From Rhynchonema sp. JSB1_4 (Eukaryota; Nematoda; Chromadorea; Monhysterida; Xyalidae), in NCBI GenBank assembly GCA_030248065.1, contig JASAMV010002350.1:1-64000 (forward strand): 64,000 bases of DNA, given 5' to 3'. Made by a program: the position numbers and the translations under genes. Position 1 is the first letter of the stretch. Every line of letters begins with the position of its first letter. Positions 33,802 to 47,000 of the stretch are shown here, one piece after another. The notes under the pieces were generated by a model that was given only the letters and a program-made list of their open reading frames with translations, did no database searches and was not told where the DNA came from.

Positions 33802-36053
33802 CAGCAGTCGGATTTCTGAAGGTACAGTACTTTAAGAAGAATAAGCTTCGCACGCAAACAAACGATGGCAAGTGGTTCGAAATGCGTGGAACCGTTGGGA
33901 AATTCCAGTCAGCTTCTGAATAACGGCTTATCGTACAGTCGCCAACTCAAAGTGGTGAATTTTTCGTCATCAACTCAAGCAGCCCCAAATGATCGTGGGA
34001 AATTATGTATATACAGGTGCGGGAGTTGACGATCTGAGCTGAAGAAAGTATACCAAGTCTGAATACATTGAGAGGCAGAGATCAACCGAAGGCATTGACC
34101 GCCATTTCAATCCAACGTGAAAAAACCGGCTAGACTTACATACATACAACATCTTACTATTGAACTGAACAATGGAAATTATTGGCTTTCATCATGGGTG
34201 AAGGCGAGCCAAGTATCATTGCCAGAGACACAGTCGCCCGCCAAGTCGGCCATCACGTAAAACACAGACAAAAATGACTGAAATAATGTTATGAGCCTGA
34301 GTTTCGTTGTGAAAACAATTGAGGATCAGGGGATACTCGCAAATCTTCGTGAGTTATTCTCTGAACATAGTCTTCAATCTGCCAAGCAGCTTCGTAGGCG
34401 AATATCGTAGCAGAAACGGCAGAAATAAAAAAATTGGAAAGTTATGCGTGCGTGGAGCGACGCCAATCCGCAGTCACACTTGTCCAGTATATGTATTCTG
34501 CCAAAATAATCATCATCAAAACACGCGCCATCCACCAAAATGAGCAGAGCCCGAGTGTCGGTCGCCGACGCGAAACAGGATGACATAGCACAAAAACAGT
34601 GAACTCACACGCGAATGGAAACGCCGTCATGACAGATATTCTTGAACACGCGACAACGAGACATTACAGATATCAAATATTCCAAATGTGATGCATGTAT
34701 TTTGGAACAACAACAGGGTCTGGGATATAATGCATGCTGCGATAGAACGGCACTGCGGCACCAAATTTAGAAAGCATTGATTAGAAAGAATTACGGCAGA
34801 GTAGAACCCAATAACAAGGAAACCGATGGGCTTTATAAAAACTGAAAACCGGCTTTTTTTGTTTCACATGTTAAACACACAAATGGTGGTGGTTGCTTTT
34901 CGGTATTGGTGAACTTGCATATTTGGTATTCTGGATTCTCTGTGGGTTGGTATATTTGTGCTGTGTTATCATCATTGTTTCTTGTTTCACATGACATTTC
35001 CACGTGGTCAACATTTCATGGCAGATATTGACAAACGCAGCTGCCCCCAATCTTTTCCGTCGGCCTGGGTTTTTGCAAAATGCAGTAGGTTTTAGTGTCA
35101 CTTTGGTCACCGTCGAGATAACATGACAATGCGGTAACAGATCTAGATGCTTTGGTTCCGGTTCGCCGTCAGGACGATTCACGATTAATTACCAAATTTG
35201 ATTTGATCGTTTCAGCGAATTTGAACAGGCGCAGCACAACCATACCCATTCAGCAGAACTACCAACTACTGCGCTGACATTAGTTTTGCTCTGCTGGGTA
35301 ATGCTATTGTAGTCCATATCAAACTTGGTAATCGGATCCGACTAGCTGGAGGTCAAGTAATACATGCACAGGATCACAACAGCTTCTGCTTTACATTCTT
35401 ATCATCATAACGTCAGTCGCTCAAAGCATTTCTGCACTCGGGGTGAAACATTTCAAAAAAATTGGCCAATTTTTCGAAAACACAAGTTTGTCTATCAATG
35501 GTCAACACGTTTGTGTGAGCTACTGCTGTTTTCGGAATGTGTGTAATGTCACGCTGTATAACACCAACAAAAAACGTTGAATATTTGATAAATAACGCAA
35601 TCATCAGGACATTGTCGTTGTTTCTTTTTTAATTTTTCCGTGATCGAAAAAATAGAATTGCGAACAGATTTGGATGAGAAAACGCGGAAATGTTGAAAAA
35701 GCAAACGTTCAGTACAAAATGCTCAACACGTTTGTGTTTTGCACCACACGCCCGCATTTTGACTGTAAATGATGAAAATCATTTCCTGAACTATACAGAA
35801 CATTTCGGCACCTATACATAAAAACAGATTAAAAGTGAAAAAATTATCAGCGCAAACGAGAACACGCTCAAGTCGGCGCGTTTTGTGTTACCCCTTTCAC
35901 GCGGAAGTCTCTCTGATTTCTGTCACTGCTACACAGTAAAATATCAGATAAAATCCTAATTTCTTGAATTTCGCCTGTTTCGCAAGTGCATCTGTCCTCC
36001 GAATATATAGCTTCAAAATCACTTAACCAGTATAATACCACGTAGCTGCTCCG
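33802..36053. other. UGT upstream intergenic region
   Basis: It includes the dispersed repeat copy 35345-35492 (AGCTGGAGGTCAAGT..., CAACAGCTTCTG...). No gene or clear promoter motif was recognised. The short interval 36020-36053 directly precedes the UGT start codon. Confidence 0.4.
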
Positions 36054-39000
36054 ATGCACGTTGTCGGCTTCTTTCTTCTCGTCTCGTCACTGTCGTACGT
36101 TGATGGCGGTAAGGTTTTGTTCCTGCCGCACGTGATCGCTAAAAGTCACGTCCGATTGTTCTACTCACTTGCCGACCAGTTGGCCGGGCGGGGACACAAT
36201 GTGACGATGCTCAGGTGCGTGGGTGGTATTACAATCAGGGTTGGGCAAAAAACGTTTTTTTTCAAAAAATGGTTTTTTTTTAAAAAAAACGTTTTTTTTT
36301 AAAGAAAACGTTTTTTTTAAAACGCCCAGATGACCAAAATATGCCCCCAAAAAAATTGGAAAACGCTCATGTTGGGAAGAAAACGTGGTTAAATGAAGTA
36401 ATTCTATGTGTTCTGAGGCAAAATAAACGGGTTTCAACCCTTTTCTAGCGAGTTGCTAAGATCCCATATCAGACCCGCATCATGGGACCAACTTTGGCCG
36501 GGGTCATCACTGAAAGTCAAACTCCGTATATCGACGTATCTCGACAAAGTAAAAAGTGGTCGAAAATTTTTTGAAAAAATTGGGACAAAAAAATGATTTT
36601 CCTTGATAATCAGGGTACTTTCCCTGAAAAATCAGGGAAAATCAAGGAAATTCAGGGTTTAAAAAAACGAAAAACGACCCAGGCGTTTTTTTTTAAAAAA
36701 CGTCGTTTTTTTTAAGAAAAAACGCCGTCGTTTTTTTTTGCCCAACCCTGATTACAATATTGCAATTAAAATATCCTGTCTGCCATCTTTCTAATGGCAT
36801 CATCGGGAGGGGGACCGGCATTTTCGAAAACTATGGTTAATAATGGTTGGTTGTTATGTTACTGTAGGTAACATGTAGTTGTGGCATATGTATATATTGA
36901 GCTGTAATCAGGAAGTTAATCCCTGACTGGGGCACCAAAACAGCGTTAAAAATATCCCTGTGTATGACCCACTTTGAAGAGTGGCATTAAAAAGAGGGTG
37001 GTAGACTGTACTGCGTAAAAACTTTATACTATCAAAGCACGGTGTAGGTGAAATTCTATCCGCTATGCTGCTTGAGAATAGGATCGCTACGCATGTTGCT
37101 TTATTCACTCACACCACAGCCATTTCTCGGAATACACAGTGTCATGTTTGGTTGAGGGACCACTTATGTTAACGGAGGACATTTTGGGGATTTATTGAAA
37201 ATTGTATTGCTGCGTTCTAATTGCACCAGCGTATAATGGTCAACTGTAATGCTGGTCGAAAATAACAAATCTCCAAAAACCACCTGAGTACTGTGACGTA
37301 GTTCAAGACCAACAAAACACATGATCGGATGCTTTACAGTCTCGGTCCTGCAATGTTGTCAGCAAATTGCGCGCCAGTTAAAGTGCAACATTGCTTTCAG
37401 AAGCGCGCTACGCCTACATGTATCAATATATGTACACCTTCCTAAGTGTTCTTCAGGTGGCCGGGCACTCATCAGGTTGCGTCGATCCCGATTCCTCGAT
37501 CAGTCCACATTATCGATTATGCCAATCGCAATGTCGAGTGGTCATTGACATACGTTGACGATATGGTGTGGCGCATACCGGACAGTTTCTACTATCAACT
37601 TAGGTGAAAACGGTATTGAAAACAGGAATACACAAAAATCACACGTTCATAAAGCAGTATCGGTTATGGCAAATATTTCCTCAGATTCATGCTTGCGGGA
37701 CTAGCCAGATGGCCCGAGTCCATCTGGGGCTGTTACGCCATGAAAGACCAGCCCACACTCATGGACAGACTCAGGGAAGCCCGGTACGACCTAATCGTTC
37801 TGGATCCGCTGGGCTTGCCATGCAATTGGGCTATTGCCAATCAAATTGGTGAGTCCACAGGGCGGAGGTTATGCCAGAACCAACACTGTTCTTTTTCCGG
37901 CAGTGCGTACGTATCTGCTAATAGGACGGTCTTCATCTCAAGCAGCACTAAATTAGCGCCAGAACTTTCATAATGGGAGTTGACGACAAGAATTGACTGT
38001 CTGAGTTGACAACAGTCCTGTTGACTGAAGGAAAGAGAACGGCTCTGTAGGCATGTGTCACACCAGCTTTTTATTCAGGCGCGCCTTACGTGACCCTGAT
38101 CCCTCTGTTATCGCAGTACTACAGCGACAGAGCGGTCCACCTGCCGGTACCATTGAGCTACGTTCCGTCACAGCAAACCAGCTACACGGATCGGATGAGT
38201 TTCAGCGAACGACTGCTCAACATCAACAGTCATATCGTACATATTTCGGCGTTTTGGTGAATTTATACTGGTAGTTGTTGGTTAAAACATTTTTGTCTCT
38301 CCGACGTACGATTGAGGAACTGGTGCCGCGGCGTGTACGTTTGCTTCCGTTTTCCGGTTTCGCTCCTTCTCCGTGTGCTTTGTTTTATAAATACCACGAT
38401 TCAAACAATGGTCAGTCGTAGAACTACAAGGTTCTAATTCATAAGAAGCAGTCCGGCTGATGCAGTGCAGATGAAAGATTCAAAACAACATGGGAATCTA
38501 AACGAAAAAAACGCCCGACATCTTCAGGTGGTTAATGGAGCTCGCCGTTCATCTGTTGGTCTGGCGAGACGCCTACAACCGACCGTTGATGCATTTAACC
38601 TTGGAGCATCCCTTTATCGAGTATCCTCGTCCGATCAGCTTAACTGTTGTCAATGCAGGTACCAAAGATCGCATCGAACCTGCGAGCGACTCGGTTCGTA
38701 TTAATATGAATGTGCGCTTAGTTAAGTGCCGTAATAAAGTTGTCAGCTTTGCGCGCAAGGTGTTTGAATGTTATTGCAAATTCTCTGTCCTTCTTGAGGT
38801 CGCCTTGGGATTTTTGAGCCTCTGCTCAGTAATGTTACTTGTGATCCAAAATTTCATGTTTCAAATTTATTCTGGCCAGAGACAGATCAGTAAGCAAACG
38901 AAATTTAAGTGAGTTCTGTAGAGGTACATACCACTGACCTAAGGGCTAAAACGGTTTAATACAGAGCTATGGCATGATGCATCACCCTTGATCTTCAGCG

Positions 39001-40505
39001 CAAAACTCAACTATGGAACCAAAACCAATGTAGATGCAATTGTGTCACCGAAATCAATGTCATGTAGGCCTTAAAGGTCGATTTATACTTCTGACTTCCG
39101 GGAAGTAGAAGTCAAAATCCGCAGAAGTCACTACGACGCAAAAGTGCCCGGCAAGGCAGTGATTGCTTGTAGTGATTGCCTGTTCTGCTCTGTCCATTGA
39201 CCGCTGCCTGCCGTCCACTGTTCTTGCTTTGTTGATGAGCTGACCGAACGGGCAGTCACAAATTTCTGACTGCTACTGCCAGGCAGTCAGAGTATAAACC
39301 GACCTTTAAACTGGATAATACGTGTACAAATTTTTAGGAAGTGCCAGATTTGATACGGGATCCTACCTCCAACGGTACGGTCATATTCACGTTGACCACG
39401 TTGGGCACGGAACGAATGATGCCTGATGCCATTAAACAACCATTTTCGACAGCTATCTCACGGTTGGGGCTATACTGTATCTTATTGCGAATAATCATTT
39501 CAAGCTAGGCGCAGTTAATTTATGGGTTCTGGGCCTGATAGCATTACACCAGAAGAGCTCTCCACAGCAACATAAACCAGGTAATGTAAGTTTAAGCCTC
39601 CTCAGTTGAAAGACTATAAAAACGTTGGAACAAGCACCACATAAAAATAAACACTTTTGTTTGCCTCGCAAATATTACAAATCATTGAACCTTATCTAAC
39701 AATAGTCTGAGCGACTATCGCGTAATCTGGCGCAAGATGCACATTTCGGATCAAGTCTACTTCAACCACTCGGAGCACGTTCACGTCACGGACTGGTTCA
39801 ATCAACCACAAGTGCTCGGTTTGTTCCTTTATACTTTTAAGACCCTTCGTCGCGAAAAACTAACGGAATAATTGGTTTTTTAGCGCATGAAAACACCAAG
39901 CTTTTAATATCGCATGGCGGACTGAACAGCATTGTTGAGGCCGTCACACATGGGATACCGATGCTGTGTGAGTAAAACATTCACGTTTTGAAGAAAAATG
40001 TTTGGTTATCTTGTATAAATTAAAAATTTAGTCATCACTCTTGGCGTCGACCAGCATGCGTCGGCGGGAAGGGCTATCAGTCGGGGCATGGGCGTAAAGA
40101 CGAACAAACTGAACTTAAAAGCAGACGATATTGAGAGGGACGCCAGGAGAATACTGAATGATGAAAGGTAATAGCTTTCTAAACCAACGAAATGGCAAAA
40201 GGTCAAATCTTAAATGAAAGCTATTCAATTATTAAAAAAAATTCTCCGAAAATATGACCCGCCTGCGCATTTTCAGCAATTTTCAACGGACGGCTCGCAA
40301 ATATCGCGATATGGTTGCCGATGGCAAACAGTTGCTGTCGCAGCCTTTTATCTACTGGCTGGAATATGGTATCCGACACGGTGAAAGGATACGCTCTCTA
40401 CAACCAAAGGGCGAGAATTTGATTTTCTGGAAATATTGGCATTTTGATACATTTAGCACAGTGATTGTGGCTATGGCACTTGGCAGTTATCTGATAGCGG
40501 TTTGA
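36054..40505 (+). CDS. UDP-glucuronosyltransferase family (UGT), ER membrane
   Basis: Exons: 36054-36214, 37457-37603, 37685-37848, 38079-38256, 38528-38658, 38965-39029 (least certain), 39338-39462, 39706-39818, 39884-39967, 40032-40167 and 40277-40505. Phases close at 510 aa, the usual UGT length. The N-terminal signal peptide is followed by an SH...RGHNVTML stretch carrying the likely catalytic His. The sugar-nucleotide signature lies in exons 8-10: [13 protein letters not shown], then ISHGG (about 371-374) and GVDQHAS (about 394-399). One membrane helix (about 487-508) precedes a very short tail without the usual dilysine motif. The enzyme would transfer glucuronic acid or glucose from a UDP-sugar to small lipophiles in the ER lumen. 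A hAT-like MITE sits 21 bp into intron 1. AATAAA is at 40904-40909. Confidence 0.9.
36236..36750. mobile_element. hAT-like MITE in UGT intron 1, TSD ATTACAAT
   Basis: The 515-bp element begins CAGGGTTGGGCAAAAAACG and ends TTTTTTGCCCAACCCTG. ATTACAAT is duplicated perfectly at 36228-36235 and 36751-36758. The subterminal parts are runs of A and T with AACG punctuation. Confidence 0.92.
39075..39305. mobile_element. TTAA-flanked MITE in UGT intron
   Basis: The 231-bp element has ends AGGTCGATTTATACT and AGTATAAACCGACCT, with TTAA immediately outside on both sides (39071-39074 and 39306-39309). TTAA targets are typical of piggyBac-like transposition, though the termini do not start with the usual CCC. 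Confidence 0.7.
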
Positions 40506-40649
40506 CCGCTGACCTGTAAAAACCTTATCTTGAGATGAGCTCCTGTCGAATTATGACGTGTTTTAAAATTAAAATTATTTTGCTACCGTTTTGTTACTAT
40601 AAATATTTTAAGATGTTTATTATAAGAGAAAACAAATTTAAAAGGTTTG

Positions 40650-40747
40650 AACTTTCTTGCACATAGTTTAAAAGGTTCCAGGAACTTTCTTGCACATAGT
40701 TTGAAAGGTTCCAGGAACTTTCTTGCACATAGTTTAAAAGGTTCCAG
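40650..40747 (+). repeat. 33-bp tandem repeat, three units, in UGT 3' region
   Basis: Three copies of a 33-bp unit containing GAACTTTCTTGCACATAGTTT lie between the UGT stop (40505) and its AATAAA (40904), so they are probably in the 3' UTR. Confidence 0.9.
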
Positions 40748-40903
40748 CATCCAGGCCACAATATGTTGTTTTTCTTCCAATTTTATGCAAACGCACACCG
40801 TTAATTATGAGAAAGGGTCCAAAGTTGCAAACATGTGTCGACACTAATTTAATTAAATATGTATCCATTATTTGTTTTGGAACGTATCAAGACAAACACT
40901 GCA

Positions 40904-40909
40904 AATAAA
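40904..40909 (+). other. poly(A) signal of UGT
   Basis: AATAAA about 400 bp after the UGT stop and upstream of the convergent K2P gene's own signal. Confidence 0.6.
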
Positions 40910-41022
40910 TCCCAGAAATAACATGCTGCGATCACTAAAAGGAGAGAGCATTTACAAAAACTACGAAACGATGTCACTACTCACCATTCACTCAGAGCGT
41001 TGAAACTGAGATACAAGAAACT

Positions 41023-41028
41023 TTTATT
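41023..41028 (-). other. poly(A) signal of the K2P gene
   Basis: AATAAA on the minus strand, about 22 bp after the K2P stop codon. It faces the UGT signal about 115 bp away. Confidence 0.75.
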
Positions 41029-41049
41029 CAAAAATTAAAAAAAATTCGA

Positions 41050-44000
41050 TCACGATTCGACCGAACTGCGACTTTGTTCGTCCGTATCGACACTGATTGA
41101 CGGAATCGACACATTATCGGCGCCCGTTGTGCTACTGCTCGTCACCGAGAATGGAGTGACTTCGTCCTCGTCTTGTACCGACGGCGATTTGTGCTCCTCG
41201 ATATTGTACAGGTGTTGGAAGGGCAACGGCAGAATATGGTTGAGCGTCGTTTCGAATCTGTGTGCCATGTGATTGTATGATGACCATTGTTGCACGGGCT
41301 TTTTTCTCGTAAGGCATTGATGAATTAAAATCAGAGAAGTTACACCTTTCAAACGATAACATTTTCACAATTACTATCGATTCAGATACGTCATGCTCCT
41401 ACACACGATAAAACATAGTTCCGGACATAGTTCCGGATTTGGTTTGAGCCAGGTTACTTTGACTTGTCATCATTTTGACATTAATTCCGCAATGTTGTCA
41501 ACTGATGACTCACGTTCTAGACAGTTTCTTTATGTGATACTAACTACACTATCAACAACTTTGTTGTTTGTTACCACGCAGACAATTCGATTCAAATTTG
41601 TTGCACAATCTAGACGGTTGTGTAGAACCTATTCAATAGTTGTGTTGATGCTGTGCACATCAGTTTCAGAACAATTGAACAGTAAGAACAAGCACGCACA
41701 GCACTCAAGGCTATGACAGCAAAAGACACCAGCCCACGAAAATTCGAATGGTCCAAGTTCTCGAAATGGCAACCGCCACCGGGGGTGGTCGCAACACGAG
41801 GATGACAACTTTTAGCTGGCTGACCTCAATTCGTTGCGTGCTTGTACGTGACCAGCAGCGTTTTTTAACGCGCACATGTTTTGGAAATAAAAGGGAATTT
41901 ACGCACCGAGTTGGAGAGCGCCAGATACATCAAATGCACTGTTGCGCAACCGCCCCCCGGTGGCGGTGGCGCTTTCGAGAATTTTGGTCATTATTCCGGC
42001 CATAACGACCAGAAAATGTTCCAAGCGCACCTGGGCGGAGCCCGTCCAGGCACTCGCGGCGGTCGCCCGGTAGCCTGCTTCCAGCCACTGCCCACCATCA
42101 TGGGTCCGTTGTAGAACGTTGGTGCATCCACCCATTTCCAACGGGCCGCCTCGCGGGGATTGAAGCCGCCTTTGCGAATTGATTCCATCAGATCACGAAC
42201 CTCCTGGGGAGCTTTCATTGTAAAGGTTGCATGTGCCAGATAAAAGCATTATTATAACAACTGACACCATTTGCGAAATTTCATTCCACATTCACTTGAC
42301 AATATTAGCCCAGGTTCGAAAGGGTTCTCTTCGTGAACCAGAAAAGCAAAACCTCGCTCATTCAGGGCCTCTGTGGCGCAATTAGTATGTAGTTGGACCA
42401 ACATCGATTGCCATATTTACCATTTATCGGCTCAAAGTTTGCATCCCTGAATCATCCCTAACATTCCCAAATTACTCCAAACACTGACCTGCCAGGTCAC
42501 TTCCCCTCCCTTCTTCTCTCGCATCCAAGTGAGAAATTCGACCATATGCAGTACATCTTCATCCAGTCGCAGTTTGTGGGTCCTTCCAGCGTAGTGAATG
42601 TTGTCGAACAATTCCTTGAGTTGCTCGGAGGCCAGATCGATGCACATTGTGACCACGGCCAGACCTGTGGGTCAGGGAGGAACTTGGTGGTGGTACCATA
42701 CTTTGTGATGCACGTTACTGGTATCCATCTGGTGTATTCGCACTGACGATGACTTGGCCAAATTGGTAAACCCAAAACATCCATCAAACTAAAAAAACAC
42801 AGTCACATGTGACCAGAAATAAGTTCGAAAGAAGTTAAAAGTGTCATTAAGATCAAGCACAGGATGACACAACTGCAAGACGTACCAACGATACAAAATG
42901 TGACAATCAATCCCAGGAATATCGGATCGGTCACAACGATGTTGCCGAGGCCAACCGTCACGATCAAATTGAAGCCGAAATGAAACGCGTGCATGAAAGA
43001 CCAGTCGGTTTGCCAGGTTCTGAAAGATCAGAAAAGATTGAGCTGAGATGCCCATCAGGTGTGAAGTGACAAACGAACGCAGGATCAGGGCACTGATAAT
43101 TTTTCTTTCAGTGTTGGAGCAATAAGTTTTACCAACGTAAAAATAACCTTGCATTTTTTGTTTTTTTTTTTTGGTTTGGCCCCCCGGGCCGGGGAAGCAA
43201 ACGCCCGCGGGCGGGGCCAACCGAAAAAAAAAAAATAACCTTGCAGAAGTAAAGCAACCGTCGCGCCAGTTTGAGTTAGTGCTCTAAAATCTAGGACACA
43301 ATGCGAAGTAAAAACTGCGTTTGGCTGTCTGTTGTCGTGGCAAGCAAAGTCGTTGGGTTTGTTTTCAAAGTTGATTGTGTACTAAAAAGTTTGAAACCAC
43401 CTTTGGAAGTTCTACCCCCAAACCTGAAAATCAGGGTGCCCACAGCACAGTAGGCACTGATGCCCGACACGTAGATGAAACCAGGGAACCAGGCGCTTTG
43501 CGGCTGTTCGGGCACCGATATTGCCTGATCGTCAAGCTCGTCGAGGTCCTGTATTGTTTTTTTTTCCGCAAATTCTGAGTTAAAAATATGGATACCGGAA
43601 ATATTTCAGGAGTCCGGCATCCGCATTCAACCTAAGTCCGCCCTTAGCGCTCTACCAGACAGGTACCAGGTCTGTGAACTGTTTCGGTACCCGTGTATTT
43701 CGAATAAATAAATAAAACTAGAAGCCCACGATTTACAGAACATGCGAAACTGTGTCTTGGCTGACAGTAAGTATCATCGTTGCTGAAATGTTCGCGGCTC
43801 CGACCCTTAGTGTCCAAATTAAAAAGAAGAACCAAGACATCTCCACGATCACACCTGATCGAGCGTCTGCGGGTCGAGATGGAATCTTCGTCTCAAGCGC
43901 GCCCGCAATCGCATCACGTGGATGTAGGTCGTCTTGGCGGTCTCCACGACGTACACAACCAATTCGCTCAGCACCTTGCCGATGTTCGCGGCTATAGAAG

Positions 44001-47000
44001 ATTTCAGAGAATAATTTTTGTCATGAAACAAACATTTCTCATTGCAACATTAGCGATTCTGCGCTGAAAGTTTGGTGGTCAACGCAAATCGTCAACTCTC
44101 ATCCAAGCAGCCCGAATGAGCGCGATACGCATGGGGCTTCAGGACTGTTTGGGCGACAACAGTAATAATTTACAGGTAATAATTACAGTAATTGCTAATT
44201 AATATATAAATATCAATTGATAATTAATCGACAGTTAACAATAATTTACAGCAATCTCCGAGAAGCGAACGGCTACAGTATGTTGCGCACTAACCAGTAA
44301 CAAACATGAGCGGTATGCCAACCATGGTGTAAGCGACGGCAAAAATCTGTCCGCTGGGCGTATACGATGTCACTTCGTTGTAGCCTGAGAAAATGTCGAA
44401 ATATTTGTGGCTCACTGTATTTTCACTCAACTCGACATTCCAGTTTGGTGAAACTGGTGAATTTTATTTTGTGCACTGACCACAAGCCGCCAGCAGTGTT
44501 AGTGTGTTGAGCAACGCTGTTGGGAATGTCCATTTAGTGTCCACATACGGCAATTGCTGAAAAAGGTTAATGAGCACCGATAAATTTTAAATAAAGCCCA
44601 GGGAGCTTATTTGGGATTAAACGTGTCCATCTTAAATTCCGAAAGTATGTACAACTTCCTTTGATTTCGAATTTTACCGGATTTGTTTGGACTGAAATTG
44701 GGCAAAAAAGAAGATAAGAAACAGGCAGATTTTCGGACAGCAAAAACGATGGGTTCGAACAAGACGCCAGACACGCCCTTTCCGATAAGGGTGTCCTTAG
44801 GGGTTGGGAGAAAAATTCTGAATAGTGCCACCGTAAATGCATCATAACCATTCGCACCTCAAACTTGGATCGAATCCCCGTTCCTTCATGCACCTCAGCG
44901 AGTGTCAGCATCTCCTTATGAATGAGCGCCGACCAATCATCTTGCGCCAGCCGTTGGTCACGTGACACAATCTCCCACGTGGAATTCACTATTTCGTTGT
45001 AGCTGAAAGAGGAGAGAACGAGGTAAAAATAAGTAAAGAGAAGAAGAAAAATATTCAATCCGACAAAAAACGATGGACTGAGACTGCCAGACTTGGTAAT
45101 CAGTCCACCTTAGACTAGTGAATTTTGTACTCGACTTCATGATGCCACCGATTTTGACCAGACCAGCATAAAAGTATAGTGTTAGCCGTCCAGCAAAAGT
45201 GTTCGTCAGAATTAGTGGCATCAATATAAAATCTCAAAATTATGACAAAAGCTACGTGGCCAAGGCCAGACCGGCAACCGGACCACCGACCTTCACGTTT
45301 GACGTCGCCTTTAAAAACTGTTGTTAAGTTACCTATCACCCTAAAAAAAGGTTTTTAATCTTTCAAGTCTGACCGTTTCTTGAGCGCGTCCATGATGACC
45401 AGTTGTTGCTTGATCTGGAAGCCGGACTCCAATGCCATTAGGACAAACGCACCGATCAACAAATAGACCAACATGATTGCGGTGAGCACAATGTGGGGCA
45501 GGGCGATATTCAGATACTGAAACAATATAATTGTGACTAACATCGTCACAATCATACATTGTGACACAACGTATTGCCAATATCATGTTCGTGATTCGAA
45601 TGTAAAACATGCAGACCATCGATACATACTGTAAGTACGTTTTTCTAAATGGACAAGCGACAGATAGCAAGCAAATTTCACAGCACATGCGACTACCGTT
45701 ACTACGTTGCTGCATCTTTCGTCGATGTCTTCCTCCTCCTCAAAGAACTCGTCCCCGGTGTCCCCCTCGGCGCCCATTCCGGTCGTGCGACCATCAGCCG
45801 ACGCCGTCCCGGTCGCACCGTCCTCGTCCGCACGAGTCGACGCTGCAAAACGAAGCTTTGACTAGACAATTATATTATGTCAACTATTCCACATTATCAA
45901 AATCCAGTCTTTCGGAATTCTCCCCCATTGCCGAAAAACTAGACATTTCGCGATCGATAAAGTGGGAATACCGAAAACGATGTTTGTCTGTTGATGAACA
46001 GGTTTTGAGCTGAATTCACAAAACCACACATAACTGATAGTCGTCTCTGTTGTCGTTGTTTTCAACCAAAAACACAATACAAGTCAGGCCGAAAGAAAAC
46101 GAAGAAACATTTCTAAGCTGTTTATCCGATGGAAAAAACTTGTGCCTAATTTCAAGAAGAAGAAAGTATAGAAAACTGAAAGACAGTGTTGCAATAAGGT
46201 AAACGTGTGGGCTACGCCGCTACTTGCAGCAAAACCTCCGTATTGGTAGAAACCAAAAACCAGCATCTTGATACAAAGCTACCAACAATCTGAGGGATAG
46301 AGATGAAACTCACATTTGAACATTCGATGTAGCGCGAGCATACCTCAAGAGATGAGGCTGCAGCAATTCTGGTTTTATGGCTGTCCGTACACAGTGCATT
46401 ACTTCAACAAACTAATCGGTTTTTGCGCTTATCATCCGCCACCATCGCTTGGCTAACTTTGATGATACGGTGCTAGGCTTAGAGCAATACAATGCAAAAT
46501 AACGTTTTGTTCGGTTCATGGTAATGGAACAAAAGCTGGGGGATTTGTATCATTTCGGTATTCAGCTGTTTGCTTTCGGCACCGGAACCAACCTGAACAA
46601 TCCGGCTATAATTTATGGTTTTTTCTGGCCCTTGTGGTGCACATGGCAAACAGCGAAAGCGGGACTTGTTGTGAAACTACAGCCTTCACCATCAGGTTTT
46701 GGGGCTGATCCCTGGCTGAGAGCCAGGCAGCCGATGTATACCATCAGACTTCAGGTCGAAAATGCCCACAAATTCGTACAAATTTTAACAAAGCAACTGC
46801 AAGTTCGAAAACCAACTGGCATCATATTCTCCGGCTTCACTCAGATCCACTGGCTTGTCGACAGTCAACGCACCACGCAGTCCCCTGCTGGTGGTGTCGC
46901 GCGTGGATTTGGCACGGAACATTGCGATACCGACGAAGAATGGGGGACGAGTGCTGGTAGGTGGGACCGACTGAAAACAACGTTAGAGAATGGTTTAAGT

